From: Candidatus Azobacteroides sp.
GTDB lineage: Bacteria > Bacteroidota > Bacteroidia > Bacteroidales > WRGA01
NCBI GenBank assembly: GCA_021201815.1
Contig: JAJQEC010000051.1
Span: forward strand, 32,800 to 96,799
DNA: 64,000 nucleotides
Reading direction: 5' to 3'
The stretch's first letter is position 1. Each line of letters opens with the position of its first letter. Of this stretch, positions 9,419 through 18,437 are shown one piece after another. The position numbers and the translations under genes are program-made. The notes below the pieces were generated by a model. That model did no database searches, was not told the DNA's origin, and was given only the letters and a program-made list of their open reading frames with translations.

Positions 9419-9746
9419 ATTGCTTGAATTAAATAAGTTGAATAATCAAAATAAATAAATTTATTTTTCAATCCATTAAATTCAGAGGTATGATTGCATT
9501 ACAATAAAGAAGTCGGAAATGTTTTCGGAAACAATAAAGAAAATATCTTTTTTCTTTATTTTATTGAACCGGGGTTAATGCATTGAATATCCACTCCTTA
9601 TTGACAAATGCCGGACAAAATTAAAAAAAACTCCGGTAAAAAGAAGGGAAAAGCAATCTTTTTTGCTTTCCCTGGTAATAAAAAAAGGCAGAAGGTTTTC
9701 CCAACTGCCTTTAATGAATAAATTATTTAATAAATACAATTATTAT
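9419..9746. other. Gene-free region between DUF47 gene and M16 protease gene
   Basis: 328 bp without a convincing gene. It should hold the promoter for DUF47-pit (a weak TTATTTTG minus-strand box near 9448) and two hairpins after the protease gene (9646-9672 and 9684-9712). Nothing else is visible. Confidence 0.5.
9646..9712 (-). terminator. Tandem terminator hairpins after M16 protease gene
   Basis: Two hairpins follow the stop at 9747 on the minus strand. The first (9684-9691 with 9705-9712, AAAGGCAG stem) is followed by a run of seven T residues. The second (9646-9655 with 9664-9672) is a GGGAAAAGCA-type stem. The first is the better intrinsic terminator. Confidence 0.7.
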
Positions 9747-12662
9747 TTAGTAACCGAAAATCTGTTCCAGAGTTAGTTTATTTACTTTGCCGAACTCGTT
9801 AAGTTGGTCAAAATTCAACTCACTTTCTCTACCAAGAATGACATAATTCTTAGGCTGGTATTTAATATATTTTTCATTGAATTCCTGTACATCTTTTAGG
9901 GAAAATCCGGGAACCTCACGGTAAATATCCATCCGGCGGTCATAGGTATATCCCATTTTTTCATTTGCCAGGTAAGTCCATATAATATCCTGTTTCGTGA
10001 TTCGCTGGGTACTGATACCTGATAATATAGATTCTTTTGCCAGTTCAAAAGCATTTTCTGATAAAGGCATATCCTTAAAAAGATCATCGAAGGCGGATAA
10101 TGCATCTATCACTTTGTCGTTCTGCGTGCCAATGACTGCTCTGTTTATATAAAACCCTTCTGCATAGTTGGGTTCTCTGTAAGAAGACCCAGCACTATAT
10201 GCTAATGAACGTTTTTCACGCATTTCCTGGAAAACAATAGAATTCATTCCTCCTCCAAAATAACTGTTATACATGGCCACCAGAGGCACTAGTGCCGGAG
10301 AAAAAGGAATACCTTTAAAAGATTCTGATATTAAAGCCTGGTTTGCATCGAAATCTACAATATACATATTATTTTCCATTACATTAACAGGGACATATCT
10401 TTCGGCAGGCATAACAGGCAATAAATTCGGGGAAGTTCTGTGCAAACGGTCTACTACCTTTACAATTTCATTTATATCTTCGGGCCCATAATACAAAATC
10501 CGGTGCTGATAATCTGTCAGCCCTTTTATAATTCCGACTAATTCCTCAGCCGTCACCGCTCTTAATTCTTCTTCACTCAAAATATCCAGGGACGGAGAAT
10601 TCTCTCCATAAATACCATAATTCACCAGCGCAGAAAAAATCCTGTTTTGATTAGCTTTGTTATCCTGTCTGCTCTTCAATATATCATCAATATAATTTTC
10701 CAATGCTTCCTGATTCGGCTGAGGATCGGAAAGTAATTCTTCCAGCAAAGTAATTGCCCGTTCCATATTTTCACTTAAACCGGCAATACCGATGTATGTT
10801 TCATCTTCTGATGCGGAAACGCTATAATCACAAGCCAGTTGATAAAATTCCTGATTTATTTCCTGCAATGACTTTTTACTTGTTCCTAAATAACTGAGAT
10901 AGCCGGCAGCCAGAGAAAGTTTTTTATTAGCACTACTTCCGGAATTAAAATAATAAAACAAGGAAAAAGTACCATTTTCTTCATTTTTATTATAAAGAAT
11001 CTCTAATCCGTTTTTAGTGCTGGCACGTTTTAATTCTTCCTGGTAATTAATGAAAACCGGTTCTATGGATTTCACTTTTGCTTCTATAATAGATTGGAAA
11101 AAATCCGAAGTCTCGTCTCTGTTAATATGAATAGGAGTTATATCGGGTTTTTCAACAGATTGAGTATCAGGAGTACCCTGCTTCTTGTAAACAACAAGAT
11201 AATTATCACGGAAATACTTATTCGCAAAATCTACAATATCCTTTTTGGTTAACTTTTTCAGTTCTTCTTTTTCCTGTAAGGCTTCTCCCCATGTAAGATT
11301 GGACATAAATGCATCTGCCAGCACCATTGCCCGGTCACGGTTATTTTCATACTGATACATTTGCTCCAGTTTGCGGTTGTTTAAAGCAGCTTCAAAAATC
11401 CAGTCCGGGAAATCTCCTTTTTTCAATAATTCAATCTGTTCCAGAAACAAGGCTGTAAGATCTTCCAGCGACTGTCCGCTCTTCGGTCTTCCATTCATCA
11501 TCAGGAAAGAATAATCATTTAAAATCATAGAGCTTCCCCATGCTCCTAATGCCCGTTGCTTCTGATCAATATTCAAATCAAAAAGTCCACATTTCCCATT
11601 GTAAAGAATACTGTTTATCATATCCAGAATAAGAGCTTCCCGACTTCCGTTTCCGGCATCCAGGCGAAAGGCAACACTAGTACTTTCCGCATCCAGTCCG
11701 GTGAATTCTCTGATAACAGGAGCATGGACCGGAGGTTCGGGAATCAATGTAAATTCAGGAACTGCACCTTGTTTAAGAATGCTGAAATTTTCATCAATAA
11801 TCCGGATTGCTTCATCCGGGTCAAAATCTCCCGACATGCAGATCGCCATATTATTGGCAACATAATAAGTATCATAAAATTCCCGGATTAACTTCATGGA
11901 AGGATTCTTCAAATGTTCCGCATCTCCAAGTACCGTATGCTGACCATACGGATGGTTGGGGAAAAAGGTGGAAAGAATTTCCTCTATGATACGCCTGCTG
12001 TCACGGGTCATATACATATTCTTTTCTTCATATACCGTTTCCAGTTCCGTATGAAACAATCGCAAAACAGGGTTGTAAAAACGCTCGGACTGAATCCGTG
12101 CCCAGTTTTCAAGTTCATTAGAAGGAATGTCTTCCACATAAATTGTATAATCATAACTGGTACCAGCATTTGTCCCTTTTGCCCCAATGGCGCTCATTAA
12201 TTTGTCATATTCATTGGGAATGGCCAGCCTGGATGCTTCAAAAGACAAACTATCTATTTGTGCATAGATGGCTTTCCGTTCTATCGGATCGGTTGTATTC
12301 CGGTAGACTTCAAATAAATCTTCTATGGATTGAATAAATGGTTTTTCTTTTTCCCAGTCAACCGTACCGAAATTTTGTGTTCCCTTAAACATCATATGTT
12401 CAAAATAATGCGCCAGTCCGGTTGTTTCTGCCGGGTCATTCTTACTTCCTACCTTTACGGCAACATAAGTCTGGATACGAGAAGCATCCTTATATACAGT
12501 CATCATAACTGTTAATCCGTTGTCCAGGGTGTATATACGAGCATTCAGCGGATCATTCGGATATGTCTTATAAGTGTACTGCTTTTGTGCGAATACACTT
12601 GTGACCGAAAGGGTAAAAATAAGCAGGAAAAAAGCCAGAAAGTTACGATTCCTATTCATCAT
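9747..12662 (-). CDS. Secreted M16-family zinc metallopeptidase (tandem insulinase-like)
   Basis: The 971-residue protein has a signal peptide (FLAFFLLIFTLSVTSVFAQ) and two M16 halves. The N-terminal half carries the inverted zinc motif HxxEH (H85, E88, H89 in GLAHYFEHMMFKGT) and the downstream ETVYEEKNMY segment expected to supply the third ligand. The C-terminal half lacks HxxEH but has the conserved GGGMNSIVFQEMREKRSLAYS region, as usual for full-length M16 enzymes. M16 proteases degrade peptides inside a closed chamber; here location would be the periplasm or outer membrane. It is a single-gene unit with its own terminator. Substrate unknown. Confidence 0.88.
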   Translation of the reverse strand: MMNRNRNFLAFFLLIFTLSVTSVFAQKQYTYKTYPNDPLNARIYTLDNGLTVMMTVYKDASRIQTYVAVKVGSKNDPAETTGLAHYFEHMMFKGTQNFGTVDWEKEKPFIQSIEDLFEVYRNTTDPIERKAIYAQIDSLSFEASRLAIPNEYDKLMSAIGAKGTNAGTSYDYTIYVEDIPSNELENWARIQSERFYNPVLRLFHTELETVYEEKNMYMTRDSRRIIEEILSTFFPNHPYGQHTVLGDAEHLKNPSMKLIREFYDTYYVANNMAICMSGDFDPDEAIRIIDENFSILKQGAVPEFTLIPEPPVHAPVIREFTGLDAESTSVAFRLDAGNGSREALILDMINSILYNGKCGLFDLNIDQKQRALGAWGSSMILNDYSFLMMNGRPKSGQSLEDLTALFLEQIELLKKGDFPDWIFEAALNNRKLEQMYQYENNRDRAMVLADAFMSNLTWGEALQEKEELKKLTKKDIVDFANKYFRDNYLVVYKKQGTPDTQSVEKPDITPIHINRDETSDFFQSIIEAKVKSIEPVFINYQEELKRASTKNGLEILYNKNEENGTFSLFYYFNSGSSANKKLSLAAGYLSYLGTSKKSLQEINQEFYQLACDYSVSASEDETYIGIAGLSENMERAITLLEELLSDPQPNQEALENYIDDILKSRQDNKANQNRIFSALVNYGIYGENSPSLDILSEEELRAVTAEELVGIIKGLTDYQHRILYYGPEDINEIVKVVDRLHRTSPNLLPVMPAERYVPVNVMENNMYIVDFDANQALISESFKGIPFSPALVPLVAMYNSYFGGGMNSIVFQEMREKRSLAYSAGSSYREPNYAEGFYINRAVIGTQNDKVIDALSAFDDLFKDMPLSENAFELAKESILSGISTQRITKQDIIWTYLANEKMGYTYDRRMDIYREVPGFSLKDVQEFNEKYIKYQPKNYVILGRESELNFDQLNEFGKVNKLTLEQIFGY

Positions 12663-12685
12663 GTTATTATATTAAATTAATATTG

Positions 12686-12693
12686 CAAACTTA
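12686..12693 (-). promoter_or_regulatory. -7 box of the M16 protease gene
   Basis: CAAACTTA on the plus strand reads TAAGTTTG on the minus strand, matching TAnnTTTG, 24 bp before the ATG. No well-spaced -33 box is seen. Confidence 0.42.
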
Positions 12694-12745
12694 AAAAAAA
12701 CTTTCAACCGGAACAGATATTTTATAAATAGACAATAAAGTTGTT

Positions 12746-12753
12746 TACTTTTG
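12746..12753 (+). promoter_or_regulatory. -7 box of the MscS gene
   Basis: TACTTTTG matches TAnnTTTG on the plus strand. It would give a 5' leader of about 150 nt before the ATG at 12911. The -33 region is weak. Confidence 0.4.
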
Positions 12754-12910
12754 CAGGCTTTCTTTATTCTATCAGATAAAGAAGTTGCTTTAAAAGTACT
12801 ATCCGGAAAATCGGACATTATTTTGTTTCCGAAGTTAATTTTAAAAACAAAATAAAACCAAAAGTTGTTTAACATTCGGATTTAATAAAATATCATTAAA
12901 AAACTACAAT

Positions 12911-14026
12911 ATGCTTCATACTGTCTATTATGGAAATACCCTGGAGAACTGGTTAATTTCTCTGTTAATTATTTTTATAGCTCTTGTTGTAAACAAAGTT
13001 ATCGTAAAATTAAATAAGAACCTTATTCAAAAATTAACTGTCAAAAGTAGGACTCCGTTGGATGATATCTTTTTCCAATCGCTGGAAAAACCTATTTTAT
13101 TAGGAATTATGCTGCTGGCTATCTGGATAGCCATTAATCGGTTGACTATCACCCCTAAGGCTTATGAAATAATATCTACTTCCTATCAGGTATTGGTCAC
13201 ATTAAACATTACCTGGTTCTTTACCCGTCTTGCCAGTGCCCTGCTCGAAGAATACACAACTCCGAAAGGAAATTCCGGTTTTACTTTTTTGCATTTCAGC
13301 ATGCGACTATTACCTCTTATAAAAAGAACAGTGCTTATTCTGATATGGATTATCGGATTGGTAACCGCTCTGAACAATGTCGGGGTAAAAGTAACCACAT
13401 TATTGGGAACACTGGGAATAGGGGGTATTGCTTTTGCACTGGCAGCACAGGATACTATTAAAAATATTTTCGGGAGAATAACCATATTCACAGATCGTCC
13501 ATTCAGTATCGGAGATACGATCAACTTCAACAATATAGAAGGAACCGTAGAAGATATCGGCATAAGAAGTACCCGTATTCGTACCGGCGATAAAAGGCTG
13601 GTGACGATTCCTAATTCAAATATCATGGATGCTGCCGTTACAAATATTTCTCTGGAGCCGGCAAGAAGAGTAACTTCAAAATTAAATCTGACATACAATA
13701 CGGATGATGGTAAAATGCAGCAGGCCCTTACCATATTAAAAGATATCTTTAAGGAAACGGATGGAGTGTCAAATACTGACCAAACCATTCTTTTCTCTGA
13801 ATTTGCAGCGTCCGCTCTTGTTATTTCCTACACTTATTTTATAAAGAAAACAGCAGATATCAATCAGACAACATCTACAGTAAATTTTGAAATTTTAAAA
13901 CGTTTCAAGGAAGCAGGACTTACATTTGCTTTCCCCTCACAGACATTGTATGTAGAAAATATGCAACAACCGGAAAATAAAGAAGCCAATACAGCGAATA
14001 ATCCTTCTTCAAATACAAAAGAGTAA
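12911..14026 (+). CDS. MscS-family mechanosensitive ion channel
   Basis: The 371-residue inner-membrane protein has about four or five hydrophobic segments and then the MscS pore and beta domain: NNVGVKVTTLLGTLGIGGIAFALAAQDTIKNIFG around residues 155-190 is the TM3 pore helix with its Gly/Ala packing, followed by RPFSIGDTINFNNIEGTVEDIGIRSTRIRT and TIPNSNIMD. Such channels open under membrane tension to release solutes after osmotic downshock. It is longer than E. coli MscS (286 residues) because of extra N-terminal helices. The C-terminal tail is Asn/Glu-rich. It is a single-gene unit, convergent with mfd. Confidence 0.9.
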   Translation: MLHTVYYGNTLENWLISLLIIFIALVVNKVIVKLNKNLIQKLTVKSRTPLDDIFFQSLEKPILLGIMLLAIWIAINRLTITPKAYEIISTSYQVLVTLNITWFFTRLASALLEEYTTPKGNSGFTFLHFSMRLLPLIKRTVLILIWIIGLVTALNNVGVKVTTLLGTLGIGGIAFALAAQDTIKNIFGRITIFTDRPFSIGDTINFNNIEGTVEDIGIRSTRIRTGDKRLVTIPNSNIMDAAVTNISLEPARRVTSKLNLTYNTDDGKMQQALTILKDIFKETDGVSNTDQTILFSEFAASALVISYTYFIKKTADINQTTSTVNFEILKRFKEAGLTFAFPSQTLYVENMQQPENKEANTANNPSSNTKE

Positions 14027-14045
14027 AATCATCCTGATTTTACTC
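14021..14045. terminator. Stem-loop overlapping the MscS stop codon
   Basis: An 11-bp perfect stem (14021-14031 with 14035-14045, 3-nt loop) includes the final Glu codon and TAA stop of the channel gene. It lies between convergent genes; the following U-tract is poor, so termination efficiency is uncertain. Confidence 0.5.
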
Positions 14046-14104
14046 TTGTATAGTTATTGGTAATTACCAGAACTATTTTTTTTACGACCGTTACAAAATT
14101 ATTA

Positions 14105-17100
14105 TTAATAAAGACTTATTTCTTCCAGAATTCCACAAGCTGTTTCGACACTTTCTACCTGTTGAATGACAATAGATCTTTTTCCGTTCAAATCCCTTAA
14201 CTGACAGATACGGGGATACTTCTGAACAAAAGTCAGCAATTTATCAAAGGCTGCTGACTGGTAATAGGGAGAATCCGGATTCGAGATCAGATAGATAAAC
14301 ATCCGACCGGATTTTAACGTTACTTTTTCAATTCCTAATTTTTTAGCCAGTCTTCTTAGCCTTACCACACGAATCAACTCCCGACCTTCGTGGGGAATCT
14401 TTCCGAAACGGTCTTCCAGTCGGGTTACAAAATCCTGAATATCGGTTTCTTTTTCCATCTTATCCAATTCCCGGTAAAGACTGATCCGTTCGGAATCATC
14501 CGGAATGTAAGAAACAGGAAATAACACTTCCAGATCCGATTCGACCTGACTTTCCTGCACGTATTGCTCTCCACTATCCTGTTCTCCTTCTTTTAGTGAA
14601 GGATCTTTGTAAAGATCGGAAAATTCTTCTGTCTTTAATTCCTGCACTGCTTCAGTAAGAATTTTCTGATAGGTTTCATATCCAAGGTCCGCAATGAAGC
14701 CACTTTGTTCAGCACCCAGCATATTACCGGCTCCCCGGATATCCAGGTCCTGCATGGCGATATGTATCCCGCTTCCTAATTCTGAAAAGTTTTCCAATGC
14801 CTGCAAACGCCGCCGGGATTCGTTCGGTAAGGTACTCAGAGGAGGAGCTAGCAAGTAACAAAATGCCTTTTTATTACTCCTGCCGACCCGGCCCCGAAGC
14901 TGGTGCAGATCACTTAACCCGAAATTCTGTGCATTATTGATAATAATCGTATTCACATTGGAAATATCAATTCCTGACTCCACAATTGTAGTAGCCAGCA
15001 ATACATCATATTCGTAATCTATAAAATCAAGAATCACCTTTTCCAATTGTTTCGGATCCATCTGTCCATGTCCGACTGCCGTACGGGCATCGGGAACCAG
15101 TCGCTTTATCAGGGCCTCCATTTCATAAATATTCTGTACCCGGTTATGGATAAAATATACTTGTCCATTCCGGCTCATCTCAAAATTGATTGCTTCCCGT
15201 ATAAGGTCTTCATTAAAAACATGGACTTCTGTCTGAACGGGGTAACGATTGGGGGGTGGAGTAGAAATAACCGATAAATCACGGGCGCCCAGCAAGGAAA
15301 ACTGTAAGGTCCTGGGAATCGGAGTTGCGGTCATTGTTAATGTATCTACATTCACCTTTAGCTGTTTCAGTTTTTCTTTAACAGACACACCGAATTTCTG
15401 TTCTTCATCAATGATCAGTAAACCCAGGTCTTTAAATACAACCTCTTTCCCAATTAATTTATGTGTACCGATGAGGATATCTATTTTTCCTTCTTTCAAC
15501 CGGGATAAGATATCTTTTATTTCCGAAGGTTTACGGGCACGGCTCAGATATTCAATGGTACAGGGAAAATCTTTCAGACGTTCCGAAAAAGTTTTGTAAT
15601 GTTGCAAAGCCAATACTGTGGTAGGTACCAGCACAGCTACCTGCTTATCATCAGCCACAGCTTTAAAGGCTGCCCGTATGGCAATTTCCGTTTTTCCGAA
15701 ACCAACATCCCCACAAACAAGACGATCCATCGGAATATCTTTTTCCATATCCTTCTTCACGTCTATCGTTGTTTTCAACTGGTCCGGTGTATCTTCGTAG
15801 ATAAAGGAAGCCTCCAGTTCCTGTTGAAGATAACTGTCCGGCGAAAACTCAAAACCTTTTTCTTCCCTTCTTTTGGAATACAAAGCAATTAAATCCCGGG
15901 CAATATCTTTTACCTTTTTCTTCGTATTATCTTTTAATCTTTCCCAGGCGCCCGATCCCAGTTTATTCACACGGGGAGGTTCTCCTTCTTTTCCACGGTA
16001 TTTTGATAACTTATGCAGGGAATGGATACTGACAAAAATTATATCGTCATTCAAATAACGAAGTTTGATCACCTCCTGCATCTTCCCGTTTATTTCCGTA
16101 CGGACCAGGCCGGCAAAACGTCCGACTCCGTGATCAATATGAACCACATAATCACCTGTGTGAAACTGATTCAATTCTTTCAGTGTTAAACTTATTTTTC
16201 CGGAACGGGCTTTATCCGACTTTAAGCTATATTTATGAAAACGATCAAATATCTGATGGTCTGTAAAACAACAGAGTCTTAACGCATGATCAATGAAACC
16301 TTCATGCAGGGTCTTTTTTACTCCGGTAAACGGAATCGTTTCTCCACGATCTTCAAAAATAGCTTTTATTCTTTCCGTCTGCTTTTCACTGTCACTCAAT
16401 ATATAAATCCGGTAATTATCTTCCAGAAGACGTTGAAATGTTTCACTTACCAATTCGAAGTTTTTATGAAAAAGGGGTTGTGAAGAAGAATCAAAATGGA
16501 CAATAGCCTGTTCGGGTTTCCCTGTTTTAATGCCGAATTCTATTTTTTTAAACGATAGCAGGTGTTCTGTAAAAGACCTGTTGTCCACAAGTTTCTTTAA
16601 CAACTTTTCATCCGGTGCTTTTGTCTCCGGATCAAGATGATTTTTTACTTCTTCATATACATACCGGATTCTTTCTACAATCCACAGCATATCCCGGCAG
16701 GCAATAAACGAATTTTCCGGAAGGAAATCCAGCAAAGAAGAAGTACTTCCTATTTCTTTATACTGCATGGTAGGAACCAAGGAAATCGCCTCCAGATTAT
16801 TTTTTGAAAGCTGCGTTTCTACATCAAATGTCCGGATTGTCTCTATTGTATCACCGAAAAAATCTATCCGAAAAGGAAATTCATGAGAATAAGAAAAAAC
16901 ATCGAATATGCTACCCCGGATAGAAAACTGCCCGGGTTCATATACATAATCCACCTGCTCAAAGCCATACTCGGTCAATAAGTCAGCTACAAACGTGTTT
17001 TCAAGCTGATCACCGACTTTTACGTGCAATGTATTTTCCTGTAACGTTTCCAGGGAAACTACTTTCTCCGCCAATGCATCGGGATAAGTAACGATGTTAA

Positions 17101-17464
17101 TTGGCTGGTCCGGATTTTGTAATCTGCTTAATACCTCTGTACGCAAAATCTCATTAGCCGCATCAAGCTGTCCATATTTTACGGCCCGTCTGTAAGAAGA
17201 AGGAAAGAAAAAAACATTCTCATTTCCATTTATCTGAACAAGATCATTATAAAAATATCCTGCCTCTTCTACATCGTTCAGAATGAATAATTGATTTTTA
17301 TGGAGTTGAGTATACAAAGCTGAAAATATAAGTCCCGGTTCGGAACCCTGCATACCTTGTATAAATATATTCTTTATAGATTGATCGGAAATTAGTTCTT
17401 TAAGAGCAGGCAAATTAGGATGCTTCTCGAAAAGAGCCTGCAATTCATTAATCGAAATAGACAC
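14105..17464 (-). CDS. mfd: Transcription-repair coupling factor Mfd
   Basis: The 1119-residue protein is full length for Mfd. UvrB-like modules occupy the N-terminal third; the RNA polymerase interaction (CarD-like) domain starts near residue 428 (LNQFHTGDYVVHIDHGVGRF). The translocase follows with Walker A CGDVGFGKTEIA near 580, a DEEQ Walker B motif near 687, TATPIPRTL, and HQLRGRVGRS. The TRCF C-terminal domain ends the protein. Mfd displaces RNA polymerase stalled at DNA lesions and recruits UvrA. It appears monocistronic, convergent with the MscS gene. Confidence 0.97.
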   Translation of the reverse strand: MSISINELQALFEKHPNLPALKELISDQSIKNIFIQGMQGSEPGLIFSALYTQLHKNQLFILNDVEEAGYFYNDLVQINGNENVFFFPSSYRRAVKYGQLDAANEILRTEVLSRLQNPDQPINIVTYPDALAEKVVSLETLQENTLHVKVGDQLENTFVADLLTEYGFEQVDYVYEPGQFSIRGSIFDVFSYSHEFPFRIDFFGDTIETIRTFDVETQLSKNNLEAISLVPTMQYKEIGSTSSLLDFLPENSFIACRDMLWIVERIRYVYEEVKNHLDPETKAPDEKLLKKLVDNRSFTEHLLSFKKIEFGIKTGKPEQAIVHFDSSSQPLFHKNFELVSETFQRLLEDNYRIYILSDSEKQTERIKAIFEDRGETIPFTGVKKTLHEGFIDHALRLCCFTDHQIFDRFHKYSLKSDKARSGKISLTLKELNQFHTGDYVVHIDHGVGRFAGLVRTEINGKMQEVIKLRYLNDDIIFVSIHSLHKLSKYRGKEGEPPRVNKLGSGAWERLKDNTKKKVKDIARDLIALYSKRREEKGFEFSPDSYLQQELEASFIYEDTPDQLKTTIDVKKDMEKDIPMDRLVCGDVGFGKTEIAIRAAFKAVADDKQVAVLVPTTVLALQHYKTFSERLKDFPCTIEYLSRARKPSEIKDILSRLKEGKIDILIGTHKLIGKEVVFKDLGLLIIDEEQKFGVSVKEKLKQLKVNVDTLTMTATPIPRTLQFSLLGARDLSVISTPPPNRYPVQTEVHVFNEDLIREAINFEMSRNGQVYFIHNRVQNIYEMEALIKRLVPDARTAVGHGQMDPKQLEKVILDFIDYEYDVLLATTIVESGIDISNVNTIIINNAQNFGLSDLHQLRGRVGRSNKKAFCYLLAPPLSTLPNESRRRLQALENFSELGSGIHIAMQDLDIRGAGNMLGAEQSGFIADLGYETYQKILTEAVQELKTEEFSDLYKDPSLKEGEQDSGEQYVQESQVESDLEVLFPVSYIPDDSERISLYRELDKMEKETDIQDFVTRLEDRFGKIPHEGRELIRVVRLRRLAKKLGIEKVTLKSGRMFIYLISNPDSPYYQSAAFDKLLTFVQKYPRICQLRDLNGKRSIVIQQVESVETACGILEEISLY

Positions 17465-17500
17465 GGTAAAATATTGATTTTATTAAAGTTGAATTGAACG

Positions 17501-17533
17501 CAAAATTAAATATTATTTTTCATTAATTACAAA
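17501..17533 (-). promoter_or_regulatory. Candidate mfd promoter
   Basis: On the minus strand TTTG (17530-17533) precedes TAATTTTG (17501-17508) by 21 bp, slightly longer than the usual 18-20 bp. It would give a leader of about 30 nt. Confidence 0.45.
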
Positions 17534-17740
17534 ATATGATAACAATGAAAAAAGAAAAGCATCCTTTCAATTTAAAATAAAAGAAACTAAAAAAAGTAAA
17601 AGACGTAAAAATATATGTTCTTTATCGCCTACTTTCCGGTTCCATTTCAAATTTATAATTGTATGATCTGACTTTCAATACCTGAAAGAAGTATTATCGA
17701 AATTTCATTTTATTTCTTTTCCCTTATAAGATAAATTGAT

Positions 17741-17748
17741 TACTTTTG
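17741..17748 (+). promoter_or_regulatory. -7 box of the small secreted-protein gene
   Basis: TACTTTTG fits TAnnTTTG, about 70 bp before the ATG at 17818. No clear -33 box. Confidence 0.4.
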
Positions 17749-17817
17749 ACCTATTAAAAGAAAAAATCCATTATATACATTATTGTTTTGTAAATAAGAC
17801 AAATATATATTTAAGAA

Positions 17818-18279
17818 ATGAAACTATTTTATCTTTTCTTCATTCTGTTAGCAACATGGGCAATACCTGCTTTTTCCCAGGAAGCTTCTCAGCAATGTTC
17901 TTTTCTGAAACATTCCGAACCTGTATGGAATGCAGAATACATGGAGGATCAATGGTTTTTAGTCCGCGGTACAGGAGTTGATAGTATAAAAAATGATATA
18001 CATGCGCTCGTAGAAGCATGGAACGAATTATCTGATATTGATGTCTCCCTGATAGAAATCAAAACGGAATATGTTCATATTGCCATTCCGGAAAGTGACA
18101 GGTTAACACAGTCTTCGGGTACTTCTGGAGCCATGGTTACATTAGCTACATTAGTATATACCCTCACAGAGCATCCTGTCTGCAATCATTTGTTCCTTGA
18201 CTTTGAGGAAGGAGACCATGCAGAACCGGGAATTTATTCAAGGGCTGATTTTCTGGATTCCTTTGTTATTTGTTATTGA
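17818..18279 (+). CDS. Small secreted protein of unknown function
   Basis: The 153-residue product has a clear signal peptide (MKLFYLFFILLATWAIPAFSQ) and is therefore probably periplasmic. I do not recognise its family. The mature part contains LVYTLTEHPVCNHLFLDFEEGD, which faintly recalls the spacing of GerMN-type domains (LVYTLTE followed by a beta strand and a glycine turn), but this is too weak for a call. It has two mature cysteines plus one at the C-terminus. The ATG at 17818 is preferred over upstream frames because it begins the signal peptide. It stands alone before the MATE gene, with a 158-bp gap. Confidence 0.6.
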   Translation: MKLFYLFFILLATWAIPAFSQEASQQCSFLKHSEPVWNAEYMEDQWFLVRGTGVDSIKNDIHALVEAWNELSDIDVSLIEIKTEYVHIAIPESDRLTQSSGTSGAMVTLATLVYTLTEHPVCNHLFLDFEEGDHAEPGIYSRADFLDSFVICY

Positions 18280-18353
18280 ACAAAACCTTCTTTTATTATA
18301 AAATATCTTACGTAAAATCAGTTCTGACAAGCTGAAGATATAATAATCAAAAT

Positions 18354-18433
18354 AAAAAGTAAAAACAAATAGGCATTTTCTTTCTAAGGAAATGATTGAA
18401 GTGTTTGCTTTTTACTTATCACTTTTTACTTTA
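18354..18433. repeat. A/G-rich low-complexity repeat (AAAAAGT type), inverted pair
   Basis: AAAAAGTAAAAAC at 18354-18366 and its approximate complement in 18407-18433 (TTTTTACTT, then CACTTTTTACTTT) flank the segment before the MATE start. The same motif recurs near 30194, 30543 and 46452. Confidence 0.5.
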
Positions 18434-18437
18434 TAAA

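Larger units (their letters stand above)
17465..17817. other. Divergent promoter region between mfd and a small secreted-protein gene
   Basis: 353 bp of AT-rich DNA without a convincing gene. It contains the candidate mfd promoter (17501-17533, minus) and a plus-strand TACTTTTG box (17741-17748). I see no repeat or RNA structure. Confidence 0.5.
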
